From positions 1-10,541 of the forward strand of contig NW_006920450.1 of NCBI RefSeq assembly GCF_000344685.1: 10,541 nucleotides of DNA, written 5' to 3'. The notes under the pieces were generated by a model. That model searched no databases, was not told where the DNA came from, and worked only from the letters and a program-made list of their open reading frames with translations. Positions 1 through 8,494 of the stretch are shown here, one piece after another (position 1 is the first letter of the stretch; each line of letters starts with the position of its first letter). Origin of the DNA: Gloeophyllum trabeum ATCC 11539 (taxonomy: Eukaryota > Basidiomycota > Agaricomycetes > Gloeophyllales > Gloeophyllaceae). Position numbers and translations under genes: made by a program.

Positions 1-715
1 GGTCTCTCTCTTTCTCTTTGCATACTAAAGCCAAAGGAGACTAACTATACACACAATATTATAACGTCTCAGGCTACTCTGCAATGAAGAACTTGGTGCT
101 TGGACTTTGCATTGTATGTAAATTAATCTATTCATCGAAAATATAGCAACAGACCCCTGGACACTCGTGCATTATTGTTTCACTATCTAAGAAATGGCTT
201 GCTATATTACCGTCAGATTTTATCCCCGTCCCCCCGCCGTCAATGTGCAGACGAGCAGAGGACATAGAGCAAGCCTCAATCCGAATCGGGCAGTCGACGA
301 ACGTCAATAAACCAACAGTAAACCGACGCGTCGTTAGTCGCTTAGCTACCTTACATAATTCCGGTGAAACCTCGGACGACGAGTTGGGCCAGCCGTCTCA
401 TAGCGTCCTCATCCTCACCGTTCGGCTTAATCAGGAAACACAGCTATAAATAAATTACATTATATAAGCCATATTAGATAACATCTTCACACACGCCCTA
501 GCAGAGAGGATCGAGGACGCGAGACGGATGGTTCTAGGAGCCTGCGTCCATGTAGTCATTTATGACGATCCGTTTGCACCTAAAATGGAAATGCAAACAA
601 ATATACCACAACACACATCGAACTGCAAGTGCGCAAATAGATCATACCGCGACGCGTTATACGCATATATACCACTATGATATGTAGCTATGAATGATAC
701 CTCTCGACGTACTCA
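1..715. other. Flanking region without a well supported gene
   Basis: No long reading frame with recognisable protein character was found on either strand. The stretch is AT-leaning at both ends. It lies downstream of the BTB gene and must hold that gene's 3' untranslated region. The only coding hint is a tiny two-exon minus-strand frame (559-491 joined to 443-351, about 53 residues) with a GTGAAG donor and a TTATAG acceptor, ending in a helix-like segment with AMRRLAQLVVRGF. It is too short and too weak to call a gene and is discussed under findings. Confidence 0.5.
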
Positions 716-1736
716 TCAGGCTGCAACACTGGGCTCGACATCACCTCCTCCAACCTTCTCTTTCTGGTCTTTGGCTGATCCATACCACATCACCACCTTG
801 GCAACGGCATCCTCGACGAACTCGTCTGCTTTTATCATCACTCGGGTATCCTTCACCCACTGGACGTTTGCTTCTTGACAATGGCTGCACATCCCTGGCA
901 CTTGCACCCTGTCCAACATCTCCAAGATTTCTCGGCCGCTCTTCCCTGAATCAGGATGAAGAAGGTGCTTGGCAACGCCGTGCCACCAATGCGACACCCA
1001 TGCCTGCTCGCACCTCCCTGCCCTAGTGCATATAAAGCTCGAAAATGGCTCTGACGGATAGAAGGCGAGGATGGCATGGTGGTCCTTGATACGGTTATGT
1101 GTATGGCTGAGCAGGTAGAACGCTTCGGGCCCCATCAGGTGAGCGATCTCTTCGTCTATCTCGCTGAATGGCATTGCTAGGAGCTTCCGGAATGCTGGCT
1201 CTACCCACTCCGCGACGTGGTAGGTCCGACCCAGGTAGAACTGCATAGCTGGCGTGAACTGAGGATGCTTCGGCAGCACGTCGATGGCGTACAGCCTCCC
1301 ATCCTCGATGCCCCACATGGTGGACAGCTTGAGTATTGCAGTGAGGTCCTGCATTGTTGGCATGCCCATTGTACGGCTGTTTATCAAGGCGGTAAGTCTA
1401 GCCCCTTAGCTGTAGTGTCCTCTGGACTTACGCCTTGAAAAGATACTCCATCAATGCATCAAACTCCCTAGCCTCGATGGAAGGGTGGAGGACCATAGGC
1501 GTATCATCAGATTTCCCTTCAGCTTCTGTTGAGCCAGGTATGGGCACCTGGAGCATGTCTCGGAATGCTTCTGAGCGGTCAGCCAGCATGCCCAGGTATA
1601 TATTATACAAGGTATTCCCTAGCTAGTACTGCAGTCAGTGTCTCTCAGTCCTTGTAAATGCTGGTTTACCAATGCATACCTGTATCTTGAATGTTCCGTC
1701 TTTGTAATAGAATCTCTCGTGGTGGGTTTTCTCCAT
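716..1736 (-). CDS. BTB/POZ domain-containing protein
   Basis: Three exons on the minus strand: 1736-1680, 1622-1432 and 1376-716, giving 302 residues. The introns are 57 and 55 bp with GTATGC..TACTAG and GTAAGT..ACAG ends. The N-terminal part reads as a fungal BTB fold: an ERFYYKDGTF strand at residues 7-16, then NTLYNIYLGMLADRSEAF (22-39), where most relatives have a V-H-R motif that is absent here, then an EFDALMEYLF helix near 73-81. After the BTB fold come LSTMWGIEDGRLYAID, the conserved EWVEPAFRKLL and MGPEAFYLLSHT segments and a C-terminal Cys/Trp-rich stretch (CEQAWVSHWW, MCSHC). This arrangement is typical of the large, functionally uncharacterised agaricomycete BTB family; BTB domains mediate dimerisation or Cullin-3 adaptor binding, but no substrate can be named. 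The ATG at 1736 is chosen because an in-frame TAG lies shortly upstream. The start faces the integrase gene at 78 bp. The family call is firm, the function is not. Confidence 0.85.
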
Positions 1737-1814
1737 GATTGAAGCGACAGGATGGTGGCGCAGCTGCCTAATTAAGTCATTCTATGCCACAGCATTCTAA
1801 GTGCACCTCTGATT
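1737..1814. promoter_or_regulatory. Short divergent intergenic region between two start codons
   Basis: Only 78 bp separate the start codon of the minus-strand BTB gene (1736) from that of the plus-strand integrase-core gene (1815). No convincing TATA box was seen; an AT-rich patch lies around 1770-1782. Any core promoters must be shared here or lie inside the neighbouring reading frames. The role is inferred from position only. Confidence 0.35.
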
Positions 1815-3809
1815 ATGCCCATGGACAACGCTCGGCCTGCTGTATTCCCTGCTCTTCCTGCTCCCACCGATGACACTGTATGGTCAGCCAATGTCACTCG
1901 GGCCCATGGCATTCTCAAAGATTATTATACACGTGCATCAGATCTACTCCGACAAGAAGATGGCGATCCCTTGCGACTTCGCATCCATTCTGAGCGTATC
2001 TTTAATAGAGGTCTACCCATACTTGAAGCAATGGGAGCAGAGGTTCCCAATGACGATTGGCTAGCGCAGGGTGCTCATGCCCTTGCCAAAGTGACTGTAG
2101 AGTTAGAGAGGGCAGCGTTAGCTGCAGATGGAGTGTACGTCTAAGCTATCTTATCGATGCATTGCTGTTTAACCCTACTCATAGTGAGCAGTCCGAAATA
2201 CGTACTGTTGAACCTGTCACTGTAGTCCGATCAGGGCGGCGAGGGCGTCCTCGCAAGGTCATCAATCCCGAATGGCTGCATGATGCGATGTCAACCCGCC
2301 GGAAAATCACCATCAAGACACTTTCTGAGCTCCTAGGGATGCATCGCAATGCTGTCAGCAAACAGCTCAAGCTCCACGGAGTCTACCAACGGTTCTCCGA
2401 AATCTCCGATGCCGACATCGACCAGCTAATCCGACTGTACAAGAAGCACCGTCCGACCTCGGGACTTCGGTATATTATCGGATTCCTCAAGAGCCATGGC
2501 CTACGAGTGCAAAAGCGCCGAGTTCGGATGTCCCTACGCCGGATTGATGGACTAGGCCAGGTACTACGGAACCATGAGGCCATATCCCGCCGGGAGTATC
2601 GGGTTCCTCGACCCAACTATCTATGGCACATTGATGGGTACCACAAGCTCATCCGGTGGGGTATTGTGGTTCACGGGATGGTGGACGGTTTCTGTAGGAG
2701 TGTGAGTATCTTCATTGATGTGACCTGGTGTCGAGATTGACAGCTTTTCACAAAGGTTGTCGGCATCCAAGTCAATACCAATAATCGTGCATCAACGGTA
2801 CTTGATTTATTCCTAGATGCTGTAGCCGAATACGGAGTGCCATCGCGGGTCCGAGGAGACCGTGGTGGTGAGAATATTGAAGTCTGTGTTTGGATGATAA
2901 TGCGCCGGGGCCCAAATCGAGCCTCCTTCATGTGGGGCAGGTGAGAGGCTTATTTGTTCAGAGTTTTCCTCAAATTAATCTGCGCAAAGCTCAACCCGTA
3001 ATACAAGAATCGAACGCCTCTGGGTTGAAGTCGGCACACAATTTGGGCGCCGTTGGAAGGCCTTCTTTATGAGGCTCGAGGATATGCACCGATTGGATGC
3101 CAAAGATCCACATCACCTCTGGCTCCTTCACACATTGTTTCTTAATGACATCCGTAAAGACTGTGAAAACTTTAAGAACGACTGGAACCATCATCCCATT
3201 TCAGGGGAAGCTGATCAGACGCCATCGGTACGTCCGTCCCATTGCGGAACTCGAAAACTGGCAAATTTCGAACTATAATCATAGGATCTACGTTTCCTGG
3301 GCCAAGCTCGACACGGGGTGTATGTTGATGACTACAACGGAGTTCATCCCGACGTCCTCAATCAATACTACGGGGCCGACTCTACACAAGAAACACAGCA
3401 CCCTGGCAGAACGGGTGCTGGACATTCTGACGAAGGAGAGGACTTGGAGGACCAAATCGCACAAGACCAGGATCGGCACATTAGGCACGAACCAGTGGCA
3501 GTTCCAGAAGCCCCAAGCCCCTTTTCCGAGGAAGTGACAGACCTCTTCCTGAAAGCCCTGCAGGACGTTCAGGATGCAGGTATTATTCCAGATGGCTTTG
3601 GTGTGCGAGAAGAGGAGTGGGATGAGCAGGGCTATCCGTCGGTTCAAGCCATCCGGAGCGGACGGAAGTACATAGATATCCCGCTGCCAATGGCTGTTTG
3701 GTGGCCGAGAGCAGTGGCCTGGTCACAGGCGCTCGCAGTATTCTCGCACTTCCGAGATCGAGATGCAGACCAGGATAGGTCTTCAGACTCAGGTACACAG
3801 ACAGAATAG
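1815..3809 (+). CDS. Integrase-core (DDE) domain protein, apparently intact
   Basis: Five exons: 1815-2132, 2192-2701, 2756-2940, 2990-3227 and 3285-3809, giving 591 residues. The introns are 49-59 bp; the first donor could also be 2139, adding two codons. The N-terminal ~105 residues are helical. A GRRGRPRK patch (121-128) resembles an AT-hook and is followed by a helix-turn-helix-like segment (TLSELLGMHRNAVSKQL). The catalytic core has WHIDGYHKLIRWG with D254, RGDRGGEN with D311, and RIERLWVEVG with E346: a D-X56-D-X34-E triad in a retroviral-type integrase fold. The conserved MWGSSTRNTRIE and SPSDLRFLG-like segments appear only when the introns are removed, which supports the model. Related proteins are widespread in Agaricomycetes and also occur in fish and cnidarians. 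Such enzymes cut and join DNA ends; the actual substrate of this family is not known. No LTRs, reverse transcriptase or flanking inverted repeats are visible, so it could be a domesticated gene or part of an unrecognised element. A second ATG at 1821 is an alternative start. Confidence 0.88.
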
Positions 3810-3816
3810 CATGGCT

Positions 3817-4844
3817 TTAACATGACTGTAGGATACAAAACTGCAAGTGCCTTATTGTACACCGCAGCACGTCCACGTAGACCCTGCGGGCGCCTATCTC
3901 GAGGGAAGCGAGAGAGTCGACAACGGCATAGCTTGCTGGCGCTTGGCAGAGTTGGTTTTCTGCGGGCGTGTGGAAGGTTAGCTACGCACCTAGACAAAGT
4001 GAAGACGAAGGCGTACCAAGTCCAGAAAGCAGCAACTGGACCGCCCGCATAAAAATCCTTCGCCCAGCGCAAGACGGCGGACGGCACGCACGAGTCAAGG
4101 GGAGCTGGCGTCGAGGCAGCTGGAAGGGCCGCAAAGGATCGTGGTACGTCGCTGCAGAAACGCCGGACGTTAGCCAAGCAGACAGCACAACGCGAATGCA
4201 AGCGTGTGCCGATGCACGTAGGCGAGTTTTGCTTCCAAGCTGCTCACCTGCTTTGCTACCCCACCCCTCGTCCCTCAACCGCCGAAAGATGATGTCCGCC
4301 CGAAACGCCAGGTGCCGCCCGCGACGTGATAGCGGCCGCCGTATGAAGATGTTCCCCGCGCCCGACATCGTGCTCATGGCCGAGTGTGCGTATGCGGGAT
4401 AGGCTACCGGATAAGACACGTTAGCAAGAAGTCGGCAACGCAGGCGGAAGGGAGACGTACCTTTCACAGAGACAGGAACCCTCTGGCCGCCGCCGACCGC
4501 CTTGAGCGTGCAAGCTAGGATGCGCCGTGGTCACCGGATGACGCGTTCAGTGAGAATACGAGCTACGGCGTGCAGACGGGATAGGGACATACCGTGAACG
4601 AGCCATGTGTCAGGTGCTCTCGACGTCCGGTATCTGCGCCCTCAGCGGTGCCGCATTCAGCGTTCGGCGCCTCACAGTCACACAGGCGGGTAACGGGCCC
4701 CATCTTCCGCAGCGCCCATGCAGAGAGCCCTGCGAACGCGCGCATGTCCTTCAGAAGCAGCCCAAGCGGAGATGTGACAAAGTCGCACACGTCGAGCAGC
4801 TGCTGTGGCGTTTCCGAGAGCTCTACAAGCGTACTGAGACACAT
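3817..4844 (-). CDS. Unrecognised spliced gene candidate on the minus strand
   Basis: I do not recognise the product. The model is 4844-4593, 4500-4461, 4403-4248, 4151-4017 and 3959-3817 (241 residues, TAA stop). The case rests on splicing: the introns 4460-4404, 4247-4152 and 4016-3960 start GTACGT, GTGAGC and GTACGC, and each has GCTAAC 16-17 nt before its acceptor AG. Two of the three are exactly 57 bp. All joins keep one open frame. The first exon reads like a helical protein (TPQQLLDVCDFVTSPLGLLL), a middle exon is basic (IFIRRPLSRRGRHLAF) and the last contains SYAVVDSLASLEIGARRVYV. The weakest join is the first intron (4592-4501), where the better-looking acceptor at 4515 would break the frame. 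An in-frame acceptor with a CTGAC branch site at 4872 hints that the true first exon lies further upstream, towards the transposon. The region is GC-rich and open in several frames, so a pseudogene or non-coding spliced RNA is possible. Confidence 0.4.
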
Positions 4845-4921
4845 CCAGGCTCCGAGCAATCGTGCTCCGCTCTGAATGCGAGACGCGGTCAGGTGACTCT
4901 CACATGACGATAAACAGCAGC

Positions 4922-4929
4922 GTGGGGAT
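4922..4929. repeat. Left target-site duplication (8 bp)
   Basis: GTGGGGAT directly before the left end of the inverted-repeat element; the identical 8 bp follow the right end at 5449-5456. Confidence 0.85.
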
Positions 4930-4965
4930 AGGACCCCTGAAAGTACCAATGGAGGTTAGATACCA
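4930..4965 (+). repeat. Left terminal inverted repeat
   Basis: 36 bp starting AGGACCCCTGAAAGTACC and ending GGTTAGATACCA. It pairs with 5413-5448 with two mismatches (positions 13 and 18 of the repeat). Confidence 0.9.
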
Positions 4966-4984
4966 GAGAACCTGATTGCCTTCA

Positions 4985-5427
4985 TTTTTACCGGGACCGG
5001 ATTTCGCCTAATTTGGCTATTTTTACCGGGACGCGATACCAACCTAGCCGTGTGGCTCGAGATTTACCGGGACCCAGATATCCAACCTCCGAATTTTGAT
5101 CCGGTTACAAGGGTTTTTCTTAGCCAAATTTGATCAAAATAAGGCATTATTCGCTACAATATGCCATATATCGGCCCAATGTTGCCAAAACAGTGCAATC
5201 TTAGCTCAAATATTTATTGGGGCAAATTGTGGCTGCACAAGTGAGTGATTGAGTGCCGGGAGAAGCCGTGTATATACCACAATGGTATCTGACCTTGGAT
5301 ATCGAGCCTCAATTCTACCGGGACTGAAGTATCCGGCCTCTTGGGCGCTTCACCACATTTTACCGCAACTGTATCTAACATACGGCCTCCAGACCTCACT
5401 TTTTTACGGAATTGGTATCTAACCTCC
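4985..5427 (+). repeat. About six degenerate same-direction repeats inside the transposon
   Basis: Copies start near 4985, 5019, 5061, 5311, 5357 and 5400. Each is 25-35 bp, starting with TTTACCGGGAC or a variant of it and ending in a GATATCC/GTATCTAAC-like part followed, in most copies, by CCTC or CCTCC. The last copy runs into the right terminal repeat. All point the same way. Subterminal repeats of this kind commonly serve as transposase-binding sites in hAT and related elements; that role here is inferred. Confidence 0.7.
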
Positions 5428-5448
5428 ATCGGTATTTTCAGGGGTCCT
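5413..5448 (-). repeat. Right terminal inverted repeat
   Basis: 36 bp ending TTTCAGGGGTCCT; its reverse complement matches 4930-4965 at 34 of 36 positions. Confidence 0.9.
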
Positions 5449-5456
5449 GTGGGGAT
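5449..5456. repeat. Right target-site duplication (8 bp)
   Basis: GTGGGGAT directly after the right end of the element, identical to 4922-4929. Confidence 0.85.
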
Positions 5457-5525
5457 GCGCCCTGCCGCATACCTGGCATAAAGCCACGACACCCACCATC
5501 TGCTCTCAGCTCACGCCTTCACGCC

Positions 5526-7575
5526 ATGTCCGGTGAGTACTATCTCTCGGGTCTGCGCTGCGTACAGCAGTTGCGAGAGCCGTACATCATCGGGTTACCT
5601 GAGTGAGCTGCCGCCTAACCCCTGAGCCAGCGGCCCTTGTGCGTTGCTACACAAAGCGACCTATGGGCCTCCGGTGAAGGCGCGTGACGTGGACCGCTTA
5701 TGGGCTCCCAATGTCGCGTATGGCCAGCAACCTGTTGTTGTTGGCAGGCCCCGCATCAGCGCCCTGCGTACATGCTGACTCTTTTGCCTCCTTAGGACCA
5801 TCCCAGGGGGAGTCGCTCCGCCAAACGCGCTCAGGACGCGTCTTCTCCCCCTGGGGGGGCGTAGCTATGCCTCCGCCACCCGAGGCGCCGTCGGCTCTAG
5901 CCGCCAGGCCGATTGTGGTGCCATTCGATGTAGAGGCTGCGCTGGGTGAGGCGGAGGGTCGCGCTTTCGCAAGAGACTGTGCGGACCCAGGGGAGCTCAG
6001 CGACGACGAGGATGAGTGGCCCATACAAGATGAGTCCCCTCTCAGCCCGTTCGATGGCTTGGAGTACATGCGGGCTCCTACTGCTGCCCCGCCCGCACCC
6101 CCCTCAGCCCGTGTCCTCAGCCCCTCGTCATCTCCAGCCCTGAGCATGTCTGCCCCGTCTCCGGCCCCGAACATGTCCTCCCCATTTCAACCCCCGAGCC
6201 CAAGTTTCTCAGGTGCCGCTTCAACAACGACCCCATCGCTGCCTGTCGGTAAAGCCCAGACAAGAAAGGAAAGGCGGAATGAAAAGCGCCGCGAGCATGA
6301 CCGACGGCACAAGGCGGACCGATCGCGGCGACAGCGGGAACGGGCTGCCCAGCATGCAGCTGAACGTCCGACCTTCCGTCCATGCGCTAAGGCACACCTC
6401 AAAGCGAAGGAGACGGTGATATGTTCTGTCAATGTCGATGGCCTTCGGCGTGGCACCTCGGGCTACCAGGCTGGCAACGTCCCCATCGGTGAGGCAGAGA
6501 AGCGCGAGTACACCCTGGATGACCCAGAGATACAGGCCATGAGGTACATACCTTGGGATGGGCGGTGAGTAACGTGTCCCGTATATTGGCTGGCAAAAGT
6601 TAACTTTGCCCGTAGTACAATGACGCCGATAGCCACCGGTGACGGCGATGATGCTATCGTCATCGCTGTGCTGGTTGGGCAGCCGAAGGAGGGATGGGCG
6701 GAAGTCGTTGAGGGTGCATCTTCTGCCGCTGACAGAGCGCGTGCTCAATATCGATCCCCGGCAGGCAAGCATGACCATCGACGTGGCAAGTTCCCATGCG
6801 CCATGACAGGGGTATCGCATGGTGGCGGGCGGAAGGTAAGCTTTGTATTTTCATGAGGTTACTATTCACGCTAATATCCACACGCTACCCTATGCAGTCG
6901 CCTGGCAATCTCTCCATCCCAGGAGGCAAGAAAAATGCCAAGACGCTCTCGATGCTCATGAAGGACCCATCTGTCAGAAGGCTTGCTCGTTTTACCACAG
7001 GTAAGAGATGAGCCTGCTGATCTACATACTGCTGCTTATGCCGACCAGGAGCCTTTGCCCTTGCATCCCCCCTCATCCATCGCTACTACGACGATACTCT
7101 CCAGGGGCTCTGCCAGAGTAACTCCAACCTGCGGCCACCTTTTGAATTCAGCCCATGGTCTTGCTGCTGCTTTAACCTGGGCAAGCAAGTGCGTGCGTAC
7201 AGGCATCGAGATCACTTAAACTGCCCTTTTGGCTGGTGTGCCATCTCTGCGCTGGGCTGGTTTGACCCGAAGAAAGGTGGGCATCTCGTGTTGTGGGACC
7301 TGAAGTTAGTTATAGAGTTCCCACCTGGGTCGACGATTTTCATCCCCTCTGCCCTTCTCCTTCACTCCAACCTCCCTGTACGCCCAGGTGAAAAGCGTTT
7401 CTCCTTTGTGCAGTGGTCTGCTGGGGCGCTCTTTCGCTGGGTCGAATTTGGTTTCCGTGGTGTCAAGGAGTACATGGAAGGGCGTCCAGCTAAGGAGGCT
7501 AGTGTTCTGAATGAGGAACGATGGAGGACAGGCATGATGATGATGCCTAGGCTTTCTCATTTCCGTCCAGAGTAG
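5526..7575 (+). CDS. TET/JBP-like 2-oxoglutarate/Fe(II) dioxygenase
   Basis: Preferred exons: 5526-5532, 5796-6564, 6616-6835, 6898-7000 and 7049-7575, giving 541 residues. The first intron (263 bp) joins ATG-TCC-G to a strong acceptor (CTGACTCTTTTGCCTCCTTAG is close to ideal) and gives an N-terminus with SLRQTRSGRVFSPW. Starting instead at ATG 5711 without that intron gives 567 residues. Order: acidic patch (DDEDEW, ~70-80), Pro/Ser-rich stretch, very basic segment (~155-195, nuclear or nucleic-acid-binding in appearance), then the oxygenase region. The iron and co-substrate residues are all present: H419-R-D421 in YRHRDHLN, H472 in SALLLHSN and R483 in GEKRFSF, with GGHLVLWDL and EFPPGSTIFIPSA between them. 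TET/JBP enzymes oxidise 5-methylcytosine (or thymine) in DNA; a Coprinopsis member is known to act on 5mC. Basidiomycetes carry large expansions, often beside KDZ transposons. Activity of this copy is inferred; another 2OG oxygenase substrate is possible. Confidence 0.83.
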
Positions 7576-8494
7576 GAGTAGAATTTTGTGTACATCAGTG
7601 AATGCATCCTCAATATGCAGGAGTTGTTGCCGGCCTGTAAATATGAGGGGAGCATAAACAGAAGGTGTTATGTCGACGGATGTGCCAGGCGCCACAATCG
7701 CGTTTGGAGGTCATGTGACACTCCCCCGGCTTCAGCTTAGACTTTGCAGTCAGGGATCGTTCTGTGTTCAAACAATACATCAAGTCCTGCTTGCCATTCT
7801 ACTCTGCCACTGCTCCTGTTCTATTGATCAGCCGTCATATATAGGGATGTCTTTGTTCCCACTGGCCCCTCGATCGTCCTTAGTAGCTGTTCAACACGTC
7901 CTTGGGCTTTGACTCTGAGACGCACCAGGACTCGCCCTTTATACATCAAGATCTGCGTCCAAGTCAATCCATTGCTGGAGCTTGAGTGATCTATGAGGTG
8001 TGTTTATGGTTTCAATTGGCACGGACGTCCTGTTTCACAACCCACCCATTGCAACAGCATCAGGTGCTGTGGATCCGACTGAAGGCGGCTCATGCCACGG
8101 CACGCCGCCGCTGTCGCAACCGATCACCCGGCAAGCCTCTGGCCCGCTGCCCGCCCACCTGTCTGCGAGATCCTGTACTCCTTCGCTATAGCCTGCTAGC
8201 CTTGAGATGGGTATTATATAGCTCTAAACTCCCTAGAGACCATTTGTCTGGGTGCTCCAGTGTGCTGTATACATGGTGCGCATGTTCAGCGTTTGCTGGG
8301 ATATCTAGTGGTACAACTGAGGGACGCACGCTACAATAGACGGCCCGGCACGCCCTCATTTGACATATCTGACGGTCCCGATCAGAATCTTTGCGGACCC
8401 TCATATAGTCCACATAGAGATAACCCGCCCCCTCTCTCCTGCAGCGCTTGTTGGCTTCGTCTGGAAGGCCAGCGAGCGACTTTGCTGCCCCACT
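7576..8494. other. Intergenic region between oxygenase and Cys/His-cluster gene
   Basis: About 920 bp without a supported gene; the open frames here look like chance. It must hold the 3' untranslated region of the oxygenase gene and the promoter of the next gene. TATA-like stretches occur at 7836-7845 (CATATATAGG) and 8212-8221 (TATTATATAG). A CTCTCCTGCAG acceptor-like site near 8435-8445, about 50 bp before the next start codon, could end an intron in the 5' untranslated region. No repeats or RNA genes were seen. Confidence 0.5.
8212..8221 (+). promoter_or_regulatory. Possible TATA box
   Basis: TATTATATAG lies 274 bp upstream of the start codon at 8495, in the only intergenic region that could carry this gene's promoter. 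The distance is long unless the 5' leader is long or spliced. A weak, position-based call. Confidence 0.2.

Larger units (their letters stand above)
4930..5448. mobile_element. Non-autonomous DNA transposon (MITE-like), 519 bp
   Basis: The element begins AGGACCCCTGAAA and ends with the reverse complement. The terminal inverted repeats are 36 bp long (4930-4965 and 5413-5448) and match at 34 of 36 positions by eye. It is flanked by an exact 8-bp direct duplication, GTGGGGAT, the mark of a cut-and-paste insertion. There is no internal coding capacity; the centre (about 5100-5230) is AT-rich and the rest is filled by repeated motifs. An 8-bp duplication is known for hAT, P and Zisupton/KDZ-type elements; the terminal sequence is not a classic hAT end, so the superfamily stays open. 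The insertion lies between the unrecognised minus-strand gene and the TET/JBP-like gene, about 80 bp from the proposed start of the latter. The near-identical ends suggest a fairly recent insertion. Confidence 0.88.

Noticed and set aside
690..1026. Plus-strand open frames at 690-878 and 694-1026
   Set aside because: They lie antisense to the BTB gene's last exon, which has clear family motifs in the other strand.
1815..3809. Integrase gene as the remnant of an LTR retrotransposon
   Set aside because: No reverse transcriptase, protease or gag-like frame, no LTR pair, and the gene is intron-rich, unlike a pol fragment.
3644..4201. 185-residue minus-strand open frame
   Set aside because: It overlaps the end of the integrase gene and reads through two strong introns of the minus-strand candidate. 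Its FYAGGPVAAFWTW-like stretch looks protein-like, but the frame cannot be joined to the upstream exon.
3968..4402. 144-residue plus-strand open frame in the GC-rich region
   Set aside because: It has no protein-like character (Arg/Ser/Pro-rich) and lies opposite three well-formed minus-strand introns; most likely a GC-driven shadow frame.
4930..5448. Inverted repeats read as a long hairpin RNA, rho-like terminator or CRISPR-like array
   Set aside because: The 8-bp target-site duplication identifies an insertion; the internal motifs are degenerate and lack uniform spacers.
6221..6820. 199-residue minus-strand open frame across the oxygenase gene
   Set aside because: It is antisense to confirmed exons with a conserved family sequence and spans intron 6565-6615; a shadow.
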